The translations under genes and the position numbers were made by a program. A model generated the notes under the pieces. That model saw nothing but the letters and a program-made list of their open reading frames with translations, was not told the DNA's origin and did no database searches. A stretch of 64,000 nucleotides of DNA from NCBI RefSeq assembly GCF_018854015.1, contig NZ_JAAXYO010000165.1, positions 1 to 64,000 of the forward strand. Direction: 5' to 3'. Source of the DNA: Igneacidithiobacillus copahuensis. Its GTDB lineage: Bacteria; Pseudomonadota; Gammaproteobacteria; Acidithiobacillales; Acidithiobacillaceae. Positions 1-8,631 of this stretch are shown here, piece by piece (the first letter of the stretch is position 1; every line of letters starts with the position of its first letter).

Positions 1-1
1 G

Positions 2-334
2 GACGTGATGATCGGCATCGACACCGGCTGCATCACCACCATGGATAAGAACCAGTGGATTGGCAAGGCACACGATATGAATTACTCGGTGCCGATCATT
101 GCCGACGTGCAGTTGGCCGCGCTGGCCTGTGGTGCCGATCCGTTCAAGATCGTGCAGCTGCAGTGGCATGCTTCCCCCTGTGAGGATCTGGTGGAGAAGA
201 TGGGCATCAGCTGGGACAAGGCCAAGGCCGATTTCCAGGAATATCTGAAGCAGGTCGAGCAAGGGAATGTGGAGTACCTCTACAACCCCGAACTCGCTAC
301 CAATCAGAACATCAATATGAAGACGGGTGCTTGA
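2..334 (+). CDS. hdrB1: sHdr subunit HdrB1, C-terminal part (cut by window start)
   Basis: The last 110 residues of an HdrB-type subunit are read from the window edge; the true start lies upstream. HdrB proteins carry cysteine-rich CCG domains that bind iron-sulfur centres at the disulfide-handling site of heterodisulfide reductase. The fragment holds the tail of the second domain (a GCITT stretch near its start, then an ALACGAD segment matching the usual QLLGLA.G part). It shows fewer cysteines here than the HdrB at 2938, as expected if the two copies are specialised. It sits 12 bases before hdrA, so it belongs to the sHdr operon; hdrC1 would lie upstream outside the window. The identification rests on family resemblance and on context. 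Confidence 0.85.
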   Translation, partial: DVMIGIDTGCITTMDKNQWIGKAHDMNYSVPIIADVQLAALACGADPFKIVQLQWHASPCEDLVEKMGISWDKAKADFQEYLKQVEQGNVEYLYNPELATNQNINMKTGA

Positions 335-346
335 GGAGAACGATCA

Positions 347-1402
347 GTGAGTGCACAAGATACAGTTCTAGTAGTAGGTGCGGGCCCGGCGGGCCTTTCG
401 GCGGCAGCCACCGTGGCAGCCATGGGCAAGAAAGCAGTTATCGTCGAAAAGGAAGACGTTCTTGGTGGTGCACCGATCATCTCGGGGTATGCCAAGCTGG
501 TTCCTTCGGGTGAGTGGGCCAAGGATGCTATCGGCCGCATGGTGAGTCGGGTCGAAGGGGACGGCAACGTCAGCATTCACAAGTCTACCAAGGTCAGCCA
601 GTTGGATGGTGAGGCCGGTAATTTCACCGCAACCTTGAGCAACGGCAGCAAGGTCGAAGCTGGCAGCATCGTGCTTGCTACGGGCTTCACCCACTTCGAT
701 TCCATCAACAAGCCGGAATGGGGTTTTGGTACCTACGAAGACGTGTTGACCACCTCCCAGATGGAGCAGATGGTCGCTACTGGTAAGATTCAGTGTCCGT
801 CGGACGGTCGTGTGCCGGAGCGCGTCGCCATCCTGCTCTGCGTCGGTTCCCGTGACCGCCAGATTGGGCGTGAGTGGTGCTCCAAGATCTGCTGCACGGT
901 TTCTGCAAATCTGGCCATGGAGATCAAAGAGATTTCTCCAAGCACCGACGTGTTCATTTACTACATGGACATCCGCACCTTTGGCCTGTATGAGGACAAG
1001 TTCTACTGGAAGAGCCAGGAAGAGTTCAAGACCAAGTTTGTCAAGGCGCGTATTGCCGAGGTGACCAAATCTCCGGATGGACGCCTGCTGGTGAAAGGTG
1101 AAGATACTCTGGTCAAACGTCCGATCGTCATCCCCATGGATATCGTTGTACATGCCATTGGCATGGATCCGAATGCCCTGAATCCCGAAATCGCCAAAAC
1201 CTTTGGTATCGGTTTGGAAAAGCACGGTTTCATTGACAAGGCCGAGCAGTACACCAACAGTCAAGGGACCACACGTAAGGGTATTTATACCTGCGGTGCT
1301 TCTACCGGTCCTGAAGACATCGATACGTCTATCGCCCAGGGTCAGTCCGCTGGCTCGCGTGCGGTGGCGGATCTGTTCTCGGCGCAGAAAGTGGCCGTTT
1401 GA
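347..1402 (+). CDS. hdrA: sHdr flavoprotein subunit HdrA
   Basis: A 351-residue single-domain HdrA-like flavoprotein of the cytoplasmic sulfur-oxidising heterodisulfide reductase-like complex. An FAD dinucleotide-binding motif (GAGPAG, residues 11-16) opens the protein. A mid-protein CVGSRD block followed by a WCSKICC cysteine cluster matches the HdrA iron-sulfur region, and a CGAS.GPEDI segment near the end fits the second FAD contact. The subunit lacks the extra ferredoxin domains of methanogen HdrA, as expected for the sulfur-oxidising type. The start is GTG at 347 behind a GAGGAG ribosome-binding site. In sHdr this subunit is the electron hub, receiving electrons from sulfane sulfur oxidation and probably passing them to NAD+; the acceptor is inference. 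Confidence 0.93.
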   Translation: MSAQDTVLVVGAGPAGLSAAATVAAMGKKAVIVEKEDVLGGAPIISGYAKLVPSGEWAKDAIGRMVSRVEGDGNVSIHKSTKVSQLDGEAGNFTATLSNGSKVEAGSIVLATGFTHFDSINKPEWGFGTYEDVLTTSQMEQMVATGKIQCPSDGRVPERVAILLCVGSRDRQIGREWCSKICCTVSANLAMEIKEISPSTDVFIYYMDIRTFGLYEDKFYWKSQEEFKTKFVKARIAEVTKSPDGRLLVKGEDTLVKRPIVIPMDIVVHAIGMDPNALNPEIAKTFGIGLEKHGFIDKAEQYTNSQGTTRKGIYTCGASTGPEDIDTSIAQGQSAGSRAVADLFSAQKVAV

Positions 1403-1407
1403 GTCTG

Positions 1408-2199
1408 ATGCAAGAGTCTGTAACGCCGGCCAAGTTGCCTATCGATCTCGATGTCGGCCTGCTCAAGAAATCGTTCTACGAGCTTGAGGAGGCCCTCGAG
1501 GGGCAGCAGGGTTTATCTGATCTGATTGCTATGCTGGAGGAGAAGGGCGCGGTATTCCAGTCCATTCTCTCCCGTATTGACAAGGAATTAGATGCTGACG
1601 GGATGCGCACGTTGGTAGAACGGATGTTCACTGCGCGGCGCAAGCTCTGGCCGACTCTGGAAGCCTATGGAGCGCCGGCTTTGCGCTCTGCGATCGCTGA
1701 CCTGCTCAGCGGCCACGGAGATTTGCCGCAACGTATGCAGCGCTTTCAAGAGGCAATTCCTGCAGAAGGCAAGGCGCAGAGGGCTCTACGGGATCTGGCG
1801 GCGGAGCTATTGCACTTCTCTAACCCGGAAGTGTACCCGCTCATGACCCGCTGGGTCTGGGACCAAGGTACGAGTTCCGGAGCGGTACGCGAGTTTGTGC
1901 GTGGCGGTGACTACATCACCGACTTTCCCTTAGGGGAGAGCCCGGAGATGTTTGAGGGTGTGCGGGAGTGGATGCGCCAAGGGCTGTCCGAACTTGGTGT
2001 GTATCGCGATCTGCCCTATCTCATCGATGTGTTGTTGGCATACCAATACTCACAATATTTGCGGGCCATGGCAGAAGGGTTCCTGCGCTCGGATTTCGGC
2101 GGGCAATCGGATTTCATCGAGCAAATCCACAAGTTGCTGGGAGTCGAAACCCAGCGGCGCATGGGCGGCTCACGGATCAAAGGCAAAGATGTTCATTAG
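1408..2199 (+). CDS. conserved unknown protein of the sHdr locus
   Basis: A 263-residue soluble, mostly helical protein between hdrA and hdrC2, the position taken by the conserved 'hyp' or 'orf2' gene in sHdr operons. I see no cysteine cluster, nucleotide-binding motif, signal peptide or membrane span. The N-terminal 100 residues are rich in Leu, Ile and Glu and likely form helices. The open frame starts at a TTG (1399) overlapping the hdrA stop; the ATG at 1408 is preferred, although neither has a strong ribosome-binding site, so translational coupling to hdrA is likely. Its fixed position suggests a structural or assembly role in the sHdr complex, which is inference only. Confidence 0.85.
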   Translation: MQESVTPAKLPIDLDVGLLKKSFYELEEALEGQQGLSDLIAMLEEKGAVFQSILSRIDKELDADGMRTLVERMFTARRKLWPTLEAYGAPALRSAIADLLSGHGDLPQRMQRFQEAIPAEGKAQRALRDLAAELLHFSNPEVYPLMTRWVWDQGTSSGAVREFVRGGDYITDFPLGESPEMFEGVREWMRQGLSELGVYRDLPYLIDVLLAYQYSQYLRAMAEGFLRSDFGGQSDFIEQIHKLLGVETQRRMGGSRIKGKDVH

Positions 2200-2225
2200 T
2201 TTTCCAAATTTAGGAGTTCTTGGTT

Positions 2226-2945
2226 ATGGCTATTCATGAGAAGACACTGATCGATCCTGATCGCATTCTCCAACACGATCATTTGGTCGTGGATGGTGTG
2301 GATGTGTCGGGATCTTGGAATACCATGATCTCCCCTCGTACCCTGGTGGATTACGAGCCGGATTTCGAAAAGATCATTCAGAGCTACGGCGGCGGTGAGA
2401 ATGTGCATCGTTGTTGGCAGTGCGGTTCCTGCACCAATTCCTGCACTATGTACGCACAGAATGTGGACTTCAACCCGCGCTACTGGATTTACCTGATTCG
2501 CCTGGGTCTGAAGGCGGAGCTGATGAAGGATAAAGACATCATCTGGCAATGCGTGTCCTGCAACAAGTGCACCAACATCTGCCCCAAAGATGTCCGTCCC
2601 GAAGGCGTGATGAAAGCCACCGCGCACTGGCTGGAAGAGAATGGGTATACCCCCAAGACCTTATCTACCCACTTCGATGAGGAATTCACTCATCAGTGCC
2701 TGGAGTTCGGTCGCATTGAGGATACGGAAGTCATGATGGGCTTCTTCAAGCGTTCCGGCCAGCCACTCGTGCAGACCTGGATCATCAATTTCGGTAAGAA
2801 TCTCAGCAAGCATATGCCTCTGGGTCAGTTGGCCAAGATGGGCCTGAACGTCGTGTTTCGTCCCAAGACCAAATCTTGGGGTCGCACCGGCGAGGTGCTT
2901 GCCGAGTACGTCAAGACGCAGAAGGAGGCCGCTCATCATGGCTAA
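2226..2945 (+). CDS. hdrC2: sHdr iron-sulfur subunit HdrC2
   Basis: A 239-residue HdrC-like subunit. Two classical cysteine sets, CWQCGSCTNSC and CVSCNKCTNIC followed by P, would bind two 4Fe-4S clusters and carry electrons between the HdrB disulfide site and HdrA. The N-terminal 55 residues precede the first cluster, and a helical tail follows the second. ATG 2226 is chosen over an in-frame TTG at 2220 because an AGGAG site lies nine bases upstream. The 3' end overlaps the hdrB2 start by eight bases, so the two subunits are probably translated together. Confidence 0.93.
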   Translation: MAIHEKTLIDPDRILQHDHLVVDGVDVSGSWNTMISPRTLVDYEPDFEKIIQSYGGGENVHRCWQCGSCTNSCTMYAQNVDFNPRYWIYLIRLGLKAELMKDKDIIWQCVSCNKCTNICPKDVRPEGVMKATAHWLEENGYTPKTLSTHFDEEFTHQCLEFGRIEDTEVMMGFFKRSGQPLVQTWIINFGKNLSKHMPLGQLAKMGLNVVFRPKTKSWGRTGEVLAEYVKTQKEAAHHG

Positions 2946-3849
2946 GGTTGCTTATTACCCCGGTTGTGCCCTGGAGGGCTCTGGCGGACCCTACGACAAA
3001 TCCACTCGCGTATTGGTGAAAGAGTTGGGTCTGGAGATGGAAAATCTCGAAGATTACAACTGCTGTGGGGCCATGGAGGTCAAGAATATCCACCCCATGC
3101 TGCAGACCTACATGTCTGCGCGTAACTTGGCGATCGCCAGCAAGCTCCAGGGTTGCGACACCGTTATGGCCCCCTGCAATGGTTGTTATCGCAATCTGAA
3201 GCAGACCGAATACGAGTGCGCAACCTCGGACGAGACCATGAAGACGGTTCAGGACCTCGCCGAAAAGTCTGGCGATCCGGTCTATGATGGCGACGTGCGC
3301 AGCTTGCACGCGCTGGAGTGGTTCATGGAGGAAGTCGGACCGGAGGGTATCAAGAGCCGGGTGAAGAAGAGCCTCAATGGGCTGAAAATCGCCAACTACT
3401 ACGGCTGCATGTACACCCGGCCGCGGCAGATCTTCCCGGAAAAGGATCAGGGCCCCGGTTCGGAATCTTCCTACGCACCGCATTTCATGGATGATCTGCT
3501 CAATGCTGCTGGTGCCGTGGCGGTCGATTTTCCGTTGAAGACTGCCTGCTGTGGTGGTGCGCATACTTTGTCCGACTCTGACACCTCCACGCAGCTGGTG
3601 CTGAACATCCTGCAAGCTGCGGAAGATGCCGGGGCCGAAGTTATTGCCACCGAGTGTCCGACCTGTCATTCCGGTCTGGAAATGCATCAGGTGCGCGCGG
3701 AAGTGGAGTTTGGCATTAAATCGAACGTCAAGGTCATCTACTTCACCCAGCTGCTGGGCTTGGCCATGGGACTCTCACCGCGAAAAGTCGGTATCCCCGA
3801 CAACGTCAGTGACTCCATGGATCTCCTTGCTGCTAAAGGGATTGTCTGA
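2938..3849 (+). CDS. hdrB2: sHdr subunit HdrB2 with two complete CCG domains
   Basis: A 303-residue HdrB-type subunit. Both cysteine-rich CCG domains look complete: YYPGCA...NCCG...PCNGCY in the first half and YYGCM...ACCGG...ECPTCH in the second. In methanogen HdrB these motifs ligate the two noncubane 4Fe-4S clusters that split the heterodisulfide; in sHdr the homologous site is thought to act on the sulfur carrier's thiol or persulfide. The end contains the typical FTQLLGLAMG segment. ATG 2938 overlaps the hdrC2 stop, and a GAGG lies upstream within hdrC2. A strong terminator follows at 3865, so this is the last gene of the hdr transcription unit. Confidence 0.93.
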   Translation: MAKVAYYPGCALEGSGGPYDKSTRVLVKELGLEMENLEDYNCCGAMEVKNIHPMLQTYMSARNLAIASKLQGCDTVMAPCNGCYRNLKQTEYECATSDETMKTVQDLAEKSGDPVYDGDVRSLHALEWFMEEVGPEGIKSRVKKSLNGLKIANYYGCMYTRPRQIFPEKDQGPGSESSYAPHFMDDLLNAAGAVAVDFPLKTACCGGAHTLSDSDTSTQLVLNILQAAEDAGAEVIATECPTCHSGLEMHQVRAEVEFGIKSNVKVIYFTQLLGLAMGLSPRKVGIPDNVSDSMDLLAAKGIV

Positions 3850-3864
3850 CCGAGTTGCGAAATG

Positions 3865-3891
3865 CGCCCCCTGATCGGGGGCGTTTTTTTT
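3865..3891 (+). terminator. intrinsic terminator after hdrB2
   Basis: A perfect seven-base-pair stem (CGCCCCC with GGGGGCG) around a five-base loop is followed by eight T residues. It separates the hdr subunit genes from lbpA1, only 28 bases upstream of that gene. Transcription into lbpA1 must therefore read through or start in the short gap. Confidence 0.92.
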
Positions 3892-3919
3892 CGTCGCAGC
3901 ATATAACGAGGAACAGGCC

Positions 3920-4366
3920 ATGGAATGTAACGGGTGTGAATTTCGCGCCGAGCTCTACTATGACAAGGAAAGTCAGGTCTGGGCGCGACGTGAGGATGAT
4001 GGCACGCTCACCGTGGGCATGACCGACATTTCCCAATCCATCGCCGGCAAGATTCTGCATGTGCGCGTGCGCCGCCCCGGTACGCGGCGACCCATCGGCA
4101 AGCCAGTTGCCACCATTGAAAGTGGGAAATGGGCCGGTCCGGTTCCCAATGTCTTCGACTGTGTGATCGAACTTGCCAACGAGGATGTGCTGGAAGACCC
4201 TAACCTCCTCAATATCGAACCCTACGAAGCCTGGATTGCCCGTGTGCGTCCGGTGGCGAGTCTGGAGGTCGCGTTGAAGGACATGGTAACCGGCGATGCC
4301 GCCTTCGAGATGTACAAGGCGCGCTGTCTGCGGGACGACATCCACTGTGAGCGGGGAATGCGATGA
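3920..4366 (+). CDS. lbpA1: lipoate-binding protein LbpA1 (GcvH-like)
   Basis: A 148-residue GcvH-fold protein of the LbpA type that works with sHdr in sulfur oxidation. The lipoyl attachment site is ESGKW with Lys70 as the modified residue. The N-terminal half has the GMTDIS block typical of H-protein-like folds. Cysteines at positions 3 and 6 precede the domain and are unusual for GcvH. Two lbpA genes flank dsrE here, an arrangement known from sHdr loci. A GAGGA site precedes ATG 3920. The stop overlaps the dsrE start (ATGA), so the two are translationally coupled. A glycine-cleavage role is unlikely because gcvT and gcvP are absent nearby. Confidence 0.92.
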   Translation: MECNGCEFRAELYYDKESQVWARREDDGTLTVGMTDISQSIAGKILHVRVRRPGTRRPIGKPVATIESGKWAGPVPNVFDCVIELANEDVLEDPNLLNIEPYEAWIARVRPVASLEVALKDMVTGDAAFEMYKARCLRDDIHCERGMR

Positions 4367-4758
4367 GCAGTCACTATCTGGAAGATGACGAAGAGAAGAC
4401 CGTGGTCATTGTCATGACCAGCGGCCCGAGCACGGCGCATCGTTGTGCGACGCCGTTTTATCTGGGGTCCTTGTTGTCATCTATGGATGCAGAGGTTAAG
4501 ATTTTTTGCACCATGGAGGCGGTCAAGCTCATGGAGAAAGGTGTTGCCGAGAACATGGCAGCCATGGAAGGTGGCAAACGCATCATCGAATTCATTCGGG
4601 ATGCGAAAAATGCCGGAGCGGAGCTCTATGTATGTCGCCCCGCGTTGCCCGGATATGCCATGGAAGAGACGGGCCTGATCGATGAGGTCGACCACGTAGC
4701 TTCAGCCGGGGATCTGGCCGACCTCATTCTGTCGGTCGATCGCTTGTTATTTTTTTGA
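4363..4758 (+). CDS. dsrE: DsrE-family sulfur carrier
   Basis: A 131-residue DsrE-fold protein, a cytoplasmic sulfurtransferase expected to hand sulfane sulfur to the sHdr machinery. The Rossmann-like core shows VVIVMTSGP near the N terminus and a C-terminal LADLILSVDRLL helix. Cysteines lie at 28, 49 and 91; Cys91, in an AELYVCRP setting, sits where the conserved sulfur-carrying cysteine of many DsrE-type proteins is found. Assigning the active cysteine is inference. The gene lies between two lipoate-binding protein genes and overlaps lbpA1 by four bases. Confidence 0.9.
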   Translation: MSSHYLEDDEEKTVVIVMTSGPSTAHRCATPFYLGSLLSSMDAEVKIFCTMEAVKLMEKGVAENMAAMEGGKRIIEFIRDAKNAGAELYVCRPALPGYAMEETGLIDEVDHVASAGDLADLILSVDRLLFF

Positions 4759-4806
4759 GGGATTTATCTCTAACTGGATTTTTCCGTACACCCTAAGGAG
4801 GGCATT

Positions 4807-5244
4807 ATGGGTACCGTTCGTGGTTGTGAAATTCCTGAAGATCTGATGTACAACGTCGAAAATAACGTGTGGCTGCGCAAGGAAGACGATGGCAGTGTGA
4901 CCATCGGCATGACCGCCTATGCCTGCGCCCTGGCCGGCCAGATTGTTTCCTACACCCCGAAGGCTGCGGGCAAGGACATCAAAAAAGACAAGTCGGCCGC
5001 CACCGTAGAATCTGGAAAATGGGTAGGTCCGTTGAAGAGCCCGGTCAGCGGTACGGTCACCGCGAGCAATGATGAGGTCGCCAAGGACCCGGGTCTGATC
5101 AACAAGGATCCGTACGGCAGCGGCTGGATTGCCAAGCTGAATCCGGCGGATTTCGCTGGCGACTCTGGTGAGCTCAAGACCGGAGCAGATGCCCTGGCGG
5201 CATTCGAAGAGAAGATGAACGCTGACGGCTTCGGCGGCTGCTAA
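4807..5244 (+). CDS. lbpA2: lipoate-binding protein LbpA2 (GcvH-like)
   Basis: A 145-residue GcvH-like lipoate-binding protein, the second in the locus. The lipoyl site is ESGKW with Lys71, in the same place as in LbpA1. The GMTAYACALAG block aligns with GMTDISQSIAG of LbpA1, and the two proteins are clearly paralogous. In sHdr organisms LbpA carries the lipoyl arm on which sulfur intermediates are processed. A strong AAGGAGG site six bases upstream of ATG 4807 suggests high expression. An intrinsic terminator follows at 5263. Confidence 0.92.
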   Translation: MGTVRGCEIPEDLMYNVENNVWLRKEDDGSVTIGMTAYACALAGQIVSYTPKAAGKDIKKDKSAATVESGKWVGPLKSPVSGTVTASNDEVAKDPGLINKDPYGSGWIAKLNPADFAGDSGELKTGADALAAFEEKMNADGFGGC

Positions 5245-5262
5245 GATTTCTCTTGCTTTCGC

Positions 5263-5297
5263 TCAGCGGCCGCCTCGGTGGCCGCTGAAGTCTTTTT
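5263..5297 (+). terminator. intrinsic terminator after lbpA2
   Basis: A nine-base-pair perfect stem (TCAGCGGCC with GGCCGCTGA) with an eight-base loop is followed after a short AGTC gap by five T residues. It ends the lbpA1-dsrE-lbpA2 unit and separates it from the lipoate-assembly genes. Confidence 0.88.
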
Positions 5298-5320
5298 ACT
5301 GACGCAGGACGGACGAACTC

Positions 5321-6448
5321 ATGAATCCATGGTTGGACGCTGTTTCCCAGGTAGAGGCCCTTGAAGACTTGCAACTCGATACCAATCTGGTTGCGTCGAT
5401 GCGCGAGCGTTGGCAGGGACTCTCGGGCAGTCAGGTCGGACGGATGAACTTCTATACTCCATCGTTTCGGCATCATGAAACTTCCGAACTGTCCACCACG
5501 AGCTGCGGCAAAAATGCTTTCCCGGCCATTTCCATCACTGGTGGTGATTGCAAGCTGCAATGTGACCATTGCAAGGCCAAAATTCTCGAACCGATGATCC
5601 CCGTGCGCTCTCCCGAGGAGCTCGATCGTCTTGTCGATCAGATTGTTCTGGATGGCGGACGCGGATTATTGTTGTCGGGTGGTTCTGATCATCAGAACGT
5701 CGTTCATTATGAACCGTATTTTCCGACGGTCAGCAAGATCAAGGCGCGCTACCCCAATCTGCAGATTGCTATGCACACGGGCATCGCCACGCCAGAATTC
5801 GCCCGTGGTATGGAGGATGCCGGAGTTGACGTCGCCATGATGGACGTCATTGGCGCCCAGGATACCATTTCCCAGGTCTACCACTTGCGCCGCAGTGTCG
5901 ATGATTTTGAAGCGGCGCTGGAGGCGTTGGTCGCCACCAAGATGAAGGTGGTGCCGCATATTGTCATTGGGCTCCATTATGGCGAGATGCTGGGCGAATG
6001 GAACTCCCTCGAAATCGTGCAGCGGCATCTGCCCAGCGCTCTGGTGCTGGTGGTGATCATGTCGCAGTACGCCAGCCAGAGTCGGCCCTTTGCCACCCCA
6101 CCGAGCAATGAGGTTGGTAAATACTTCATGGACGCGCGTGCGAGCCTCCCGGACACCCCAGTGTTGCTCGGCTGTGCGCGACCCAGTGGTGTGCATCGCA
6201 TGGAAACCGATAGCTATGCGGTGATGGCGGGGCTGAACGGCATTGCTTTCCCCTCCGATGGCATGCTGGCATTGGCCAAGCATTTGGATCGCGACGTTTT
6301 CGTTACCCCCTCCTGCTGTTCGATGATCGTCGGCGAAGAGGTTCTTGCCCTCGGCGAGGAAAGTGGGGCTATTCCATTGGATCATATCCCGGCCGCACCC
6401 AAGCGGCGTCCAGCACTGCGCGATATCCCCATTGTCGTGACCGCCTGA
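5321..6448 (+). CDS. lipS1: radical SAM lipoyl synthase component LipS1
   Basis: A 375-residue radical SAM protein. The C-x3-C-x2-C cluster motif uses Cys77, Cys81 and Cys84 (CKLQCDHC), after a TGGD lead-in. A double cysteine (SCCSM) near residue 337 may bind the auxiliary cluster that donates sulfur. LipS1 and LipS2 together insert sulfur into the octanoyl chain on LbpA in the sLpl(AB)-LipS1/S2 pathway, replacing classical LipA. The co-located lipoate ligase gene starts 20 bases downstream. Assignment to LipS1 rather than LipS2 rests on the order and motifs; biochemical direction is known only from the family. Confidence 0.85.
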   Translation: MNPWLDAVSQVEALEDLQLDTNLVASMRERWQGLSGSQVGRMNFYTPSFRHHETSELSTTSCGKNAFPAISITGGDCKLQCDHCKAKILEPMIPVRSPEELDRLVDQIVLDGGRGLLLSGGSDHQNVVHYEPYFPTVSKIKARYPNLQIAMHTGIATPEFARGMEDAGVDVAMMDVIGAQDTISQVYHLRRSVDDFEAALEALVATKMKVVPHIVIGLHYGEMLGEWNSLEIVQRHLPSALVLVVIMSQYASQSRPFATPPSNEVGKYFMDARASLPDTPVLLGCARPSGVHRMETDSYAVMAGLNGIAFPSDGMLALAKHLDRDVFVTPSCCSMIVGEEVLALGEESGAIPLDHIPAAPKRRPALRDIPIVVTA

Positions 6449-6467
6449 GTGCTGGAAGCGAAGGATC

Positions 6468-7556
6468 ATGACTGAGCGAGAGACAGAGCGGCAGCGCGAC
6501 CAGGCGCAATGGGCGGTGATCGATACCGGCCTGCGCGATGCGGACGAGAATATGGCCCTCGACCACGCCCTGATGGCCGCCGTAGCCGACGGCAGGCAAG
6601 GTGCTAGCTTCCGCTTCCTGCATTTTCGTGACTGCGCCCTACTCGGGCATCATCAGTCCCCTCGACAGGAACTCGATCTCGACTTTTGCGCCCGGGAGAG
6701 TGTGCAGGTGCAACGCCGCCTGACCGGCGGCGGGGCCATCATCTTCGATGAAACCCAGCTGGGTTGGGAGTTGGTGTGTCGGCGGGAAGACCTGCCTGCT
6801 GGGGACATGAGCTTCTTGGCGCAAGAAATCTGCGAAGCGGCGGCCCTGGGTCTGCGCCAGCTCGGTATTGATGCGCAGTTTCGTCCGCGCAACGATATCG
6901 AAGTAGAGGGGCGGAAGATCTCCGGCACCGGCGGCATCATCGATGGTCAGGTGGTGCTCTTTCAGGGCACCGTCCTGATCGATCTGGATATCCCGCGGAT
7001 GCTGCGCATCCTGCGCGTGCCGCTCGAAAAGCTCGATGCCCACGCGATACAGTCGGTCGCGGACCGCGTCACGAGTCTGCGTGCCTTGCTGGGGCGGCTA
7101 CCCAGTAAGTCAGAGGTCAAAGAGGCATTGGTCGAGGGTTTCCGCGCCCACTTCGCTTGGGACATGCGCGAGACGCCGATGCCCGAAGTGCTGGCGACAT
7201 ACCTCCCCGAGGCCTTGGCTATCGTGCGCGACCCGGAATGGCTGCAACTGCAGGATCGCCCGCGCAGTGAGCAAGCTCTCTTGCAGGCCGTGCACCGGGG
7301 TAACGGTGGCACCTTGCGTAGTGAGCTGCTCTGGGACGAGCGCGGCAAACGGATTCGGCAAATCGCCTTCAGCGGCGATTTCTTTGTCCAACCGCGGCGC
7401 GCGGTTCTGGATTTGGAGGCCGCCCTGCGCAACAGTCATATCGAAGACTTACCGCAGATCGTTGAGCGTTGGTATCACGAGACCCCTGTCGATGCATTGG
7501 GTCTGCAGCCAAGCGATTTCGTCCAGGTCGTACGCGAGGCGTTGCCATGCGCGTGA
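6468..7556 (+). CDS. slpl(AB): lipoate:protein ligase sLpl(AB)
   Basis: A 362-residue lipoate-protein ligase with the catalytic LplA part in the N-terminal ~250 residues and an LplB-like accessory domain behind it. Key motifs are intact: QRRLTGGGA for the lipoate pocket and NDIEVEGRKISGTGG, whose lysine contacts the lipoyl-adenylate. The enzyme activates lipoate or octanoate with ATP and loads the lysine of LbpA. A short Arg/Glu-rich N-terminal extension precedes the domain. The 3' end overlaps lipT by ten bases. Compare with the degenerate relative at 11830, in which the lysine motif is changed. Confidence 0.9.
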   Translation: MTERETERQRDQAQWAVIDTGLRDADENMALDHALMAAVADGRQGASFRFLHFRDCALLGHHQSPRQELDLDFCARESVQVQRRLTGGGAIIFDETQLGWELVCRREDLPAGDMSFLAQEICEAAALGLRQLGIDAQFRPRNDIEVEGRKISGTGGIIDGQVVLFQGTVLIDLDIPRMLRILRVPLEKLDAHAIQSVADRVTSLRALLGRLPSKSEVKEALVEGFRAHFAWDMRETPMPEVLATYLPEALAIVRDPEWLQLQDRPRSEQALLQAVHRGNGGTLRSELLWDERGKRIRQIAFSGDFFVQPRRAVLDLEAALRNSHIEDLPQIVERWYHETPVDALGLQPSDFVQVVREALPCA

Positions 7557-8605
7557 TCGACTGCGACGTACTCGTGGTGGGCATGGGACCGGGGGGCGCG
7601 GCAGCGGCCCGGGTCGCCGCTGCCGCAGGTTTGCATACCATTGCCGTCGACAAGCGCAGTGAGATTGGCGTTCCAGTGCAGTGTGCCGAGTTTGTTCCCA
7701 ATCCGCTTATGCGCACGGTACATGAGACGCTGTCGCGGGTGCAGGAGGTGAGCGGCATGCTCACCGTCCTGCCCTCTGGAGCCGCGGAGCATTCGGCGTT
7801 TCCCGGCCTGATGATCGACCGCGCGCGCTTTGATCAAGGCCTGGCAGAGCTCGCCGAAGCCGCGGGGGCAACGATCTGGCGACGCACCCAATTCCGCTCC
7901 TGGGATGGTGAGCTTGCCGTAGTGCAGCGCGACGGCGAGAGCATCGCCCTACGCCCACGTTTTCTTCTTGGCGCTGACGGGCCCCATAGTGCCGTAGCGG
8001 TAGCTCTCGGTCTGGAGGATCAGGCGGTGGTCTTCACCCGCCAATACACCGTGCCACTCCTGCAGGAATACTTTGATACCGACATCTTCCTCTCCGATGC
8101 CTTTCCCGGTGGCTATGCTTGGCTCTTTCCCCGTGGCGCGGTGGCGAATTTGGGGCTGGGGGCGGATCGTCGTTTCGAGAGCAACCTCAAGGTACCTCTG
8201 GAGACTCTGCACCAGCAGATGCAGGAGCGCGGTATCGTTGGAGCAGAGATCCTTGGGCGCACCGGAGGTGCGATTCCGGTGGGGGGAATCCGCCCCATGG
8301 TACATGCGCGGGCCCTGTTGCTGGGAGATGCTGCAGGTCTGACGCATCCCATTACCGGCGCCGGCATCCCGGCGGCAGTCATCAGCGGCGAAGCCGCCGG
8401 GCGGGCGACCGTCGCTTGGCTGGCAGGTGATACGGATGCCCTCGAAGAGTACGCAGAGGATATGACGGACCAATTCGGTCCGGCGCTCCAGCGCGCCGTA
8501 CAGCGGCGGCGCGAACTGGAAGCCGTCTGGCGCAAGCCGGCGGCACAGGAGGATCGCGTGATGCGGTCTGGATGGATTGCTTTTGAGGAATATTTTGCCG
8601 CCTGA
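7547..8605 (+). CDS. lipT: FAD-dependent LipT (geranylgeranyl-reductase-like)
   Basis: A 352-residue FAD oxidoreductase of the geranylgeranyl reductase superfamily. It has an N-terminal GMGPGG FAD motif (residues 12-17), a VPVQCAEF segment typical of this family and a LLGDAAG motif around residue 260. Within sHdr-associated lipoate genes this is LipT, thought to act on the redox state of the lipoyl group or of its assembly enzymes; that role is inferred from genomic association. ATG 7547 lies inside the end of the ligase gene, so translation is probably coupled. Confidence 0.83.
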   Translation: MRVIDCDVLVVGMGPGGAAAARVAAAAGLHTIAVDKRSEIGVPVQCAEFVPNPLMRTVHETLSRVQEVSGMLTVLPSGAAEHSAFPGLMIDRARFDQGLAELAEAAGATIWRRTQFRSWDGELAVVQRDGESIALRPRFLLGADGPHSAVAVALGLEDQAVVFTRQYTVPLLQEYFDTDIFLSDAFPGGYAWLFPRGAVANLGLGADRRFESNLKVPLETLHQQMQERGIVGAEILGRTGGAIPVGGIRPMVHARALLLGDAAGLTHPITGAGIPAAVISGEAAGRATVAWLAGDTDALEEYAEDMTDQFGPALQRAVQRRRELEAVWRKPAAQEDRVMRSGWIAFEEYFAA

Positions 8606-8631
8606 GGGCGGATTGTCGAGGAGGATGTCCC

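Noticed and set aside
368..1264. 298-codon open frame on the minus strand inside hdrA
   Set aside because: Fully antisense to a strongly supported flavoprotein gene; its translation shows no family features.
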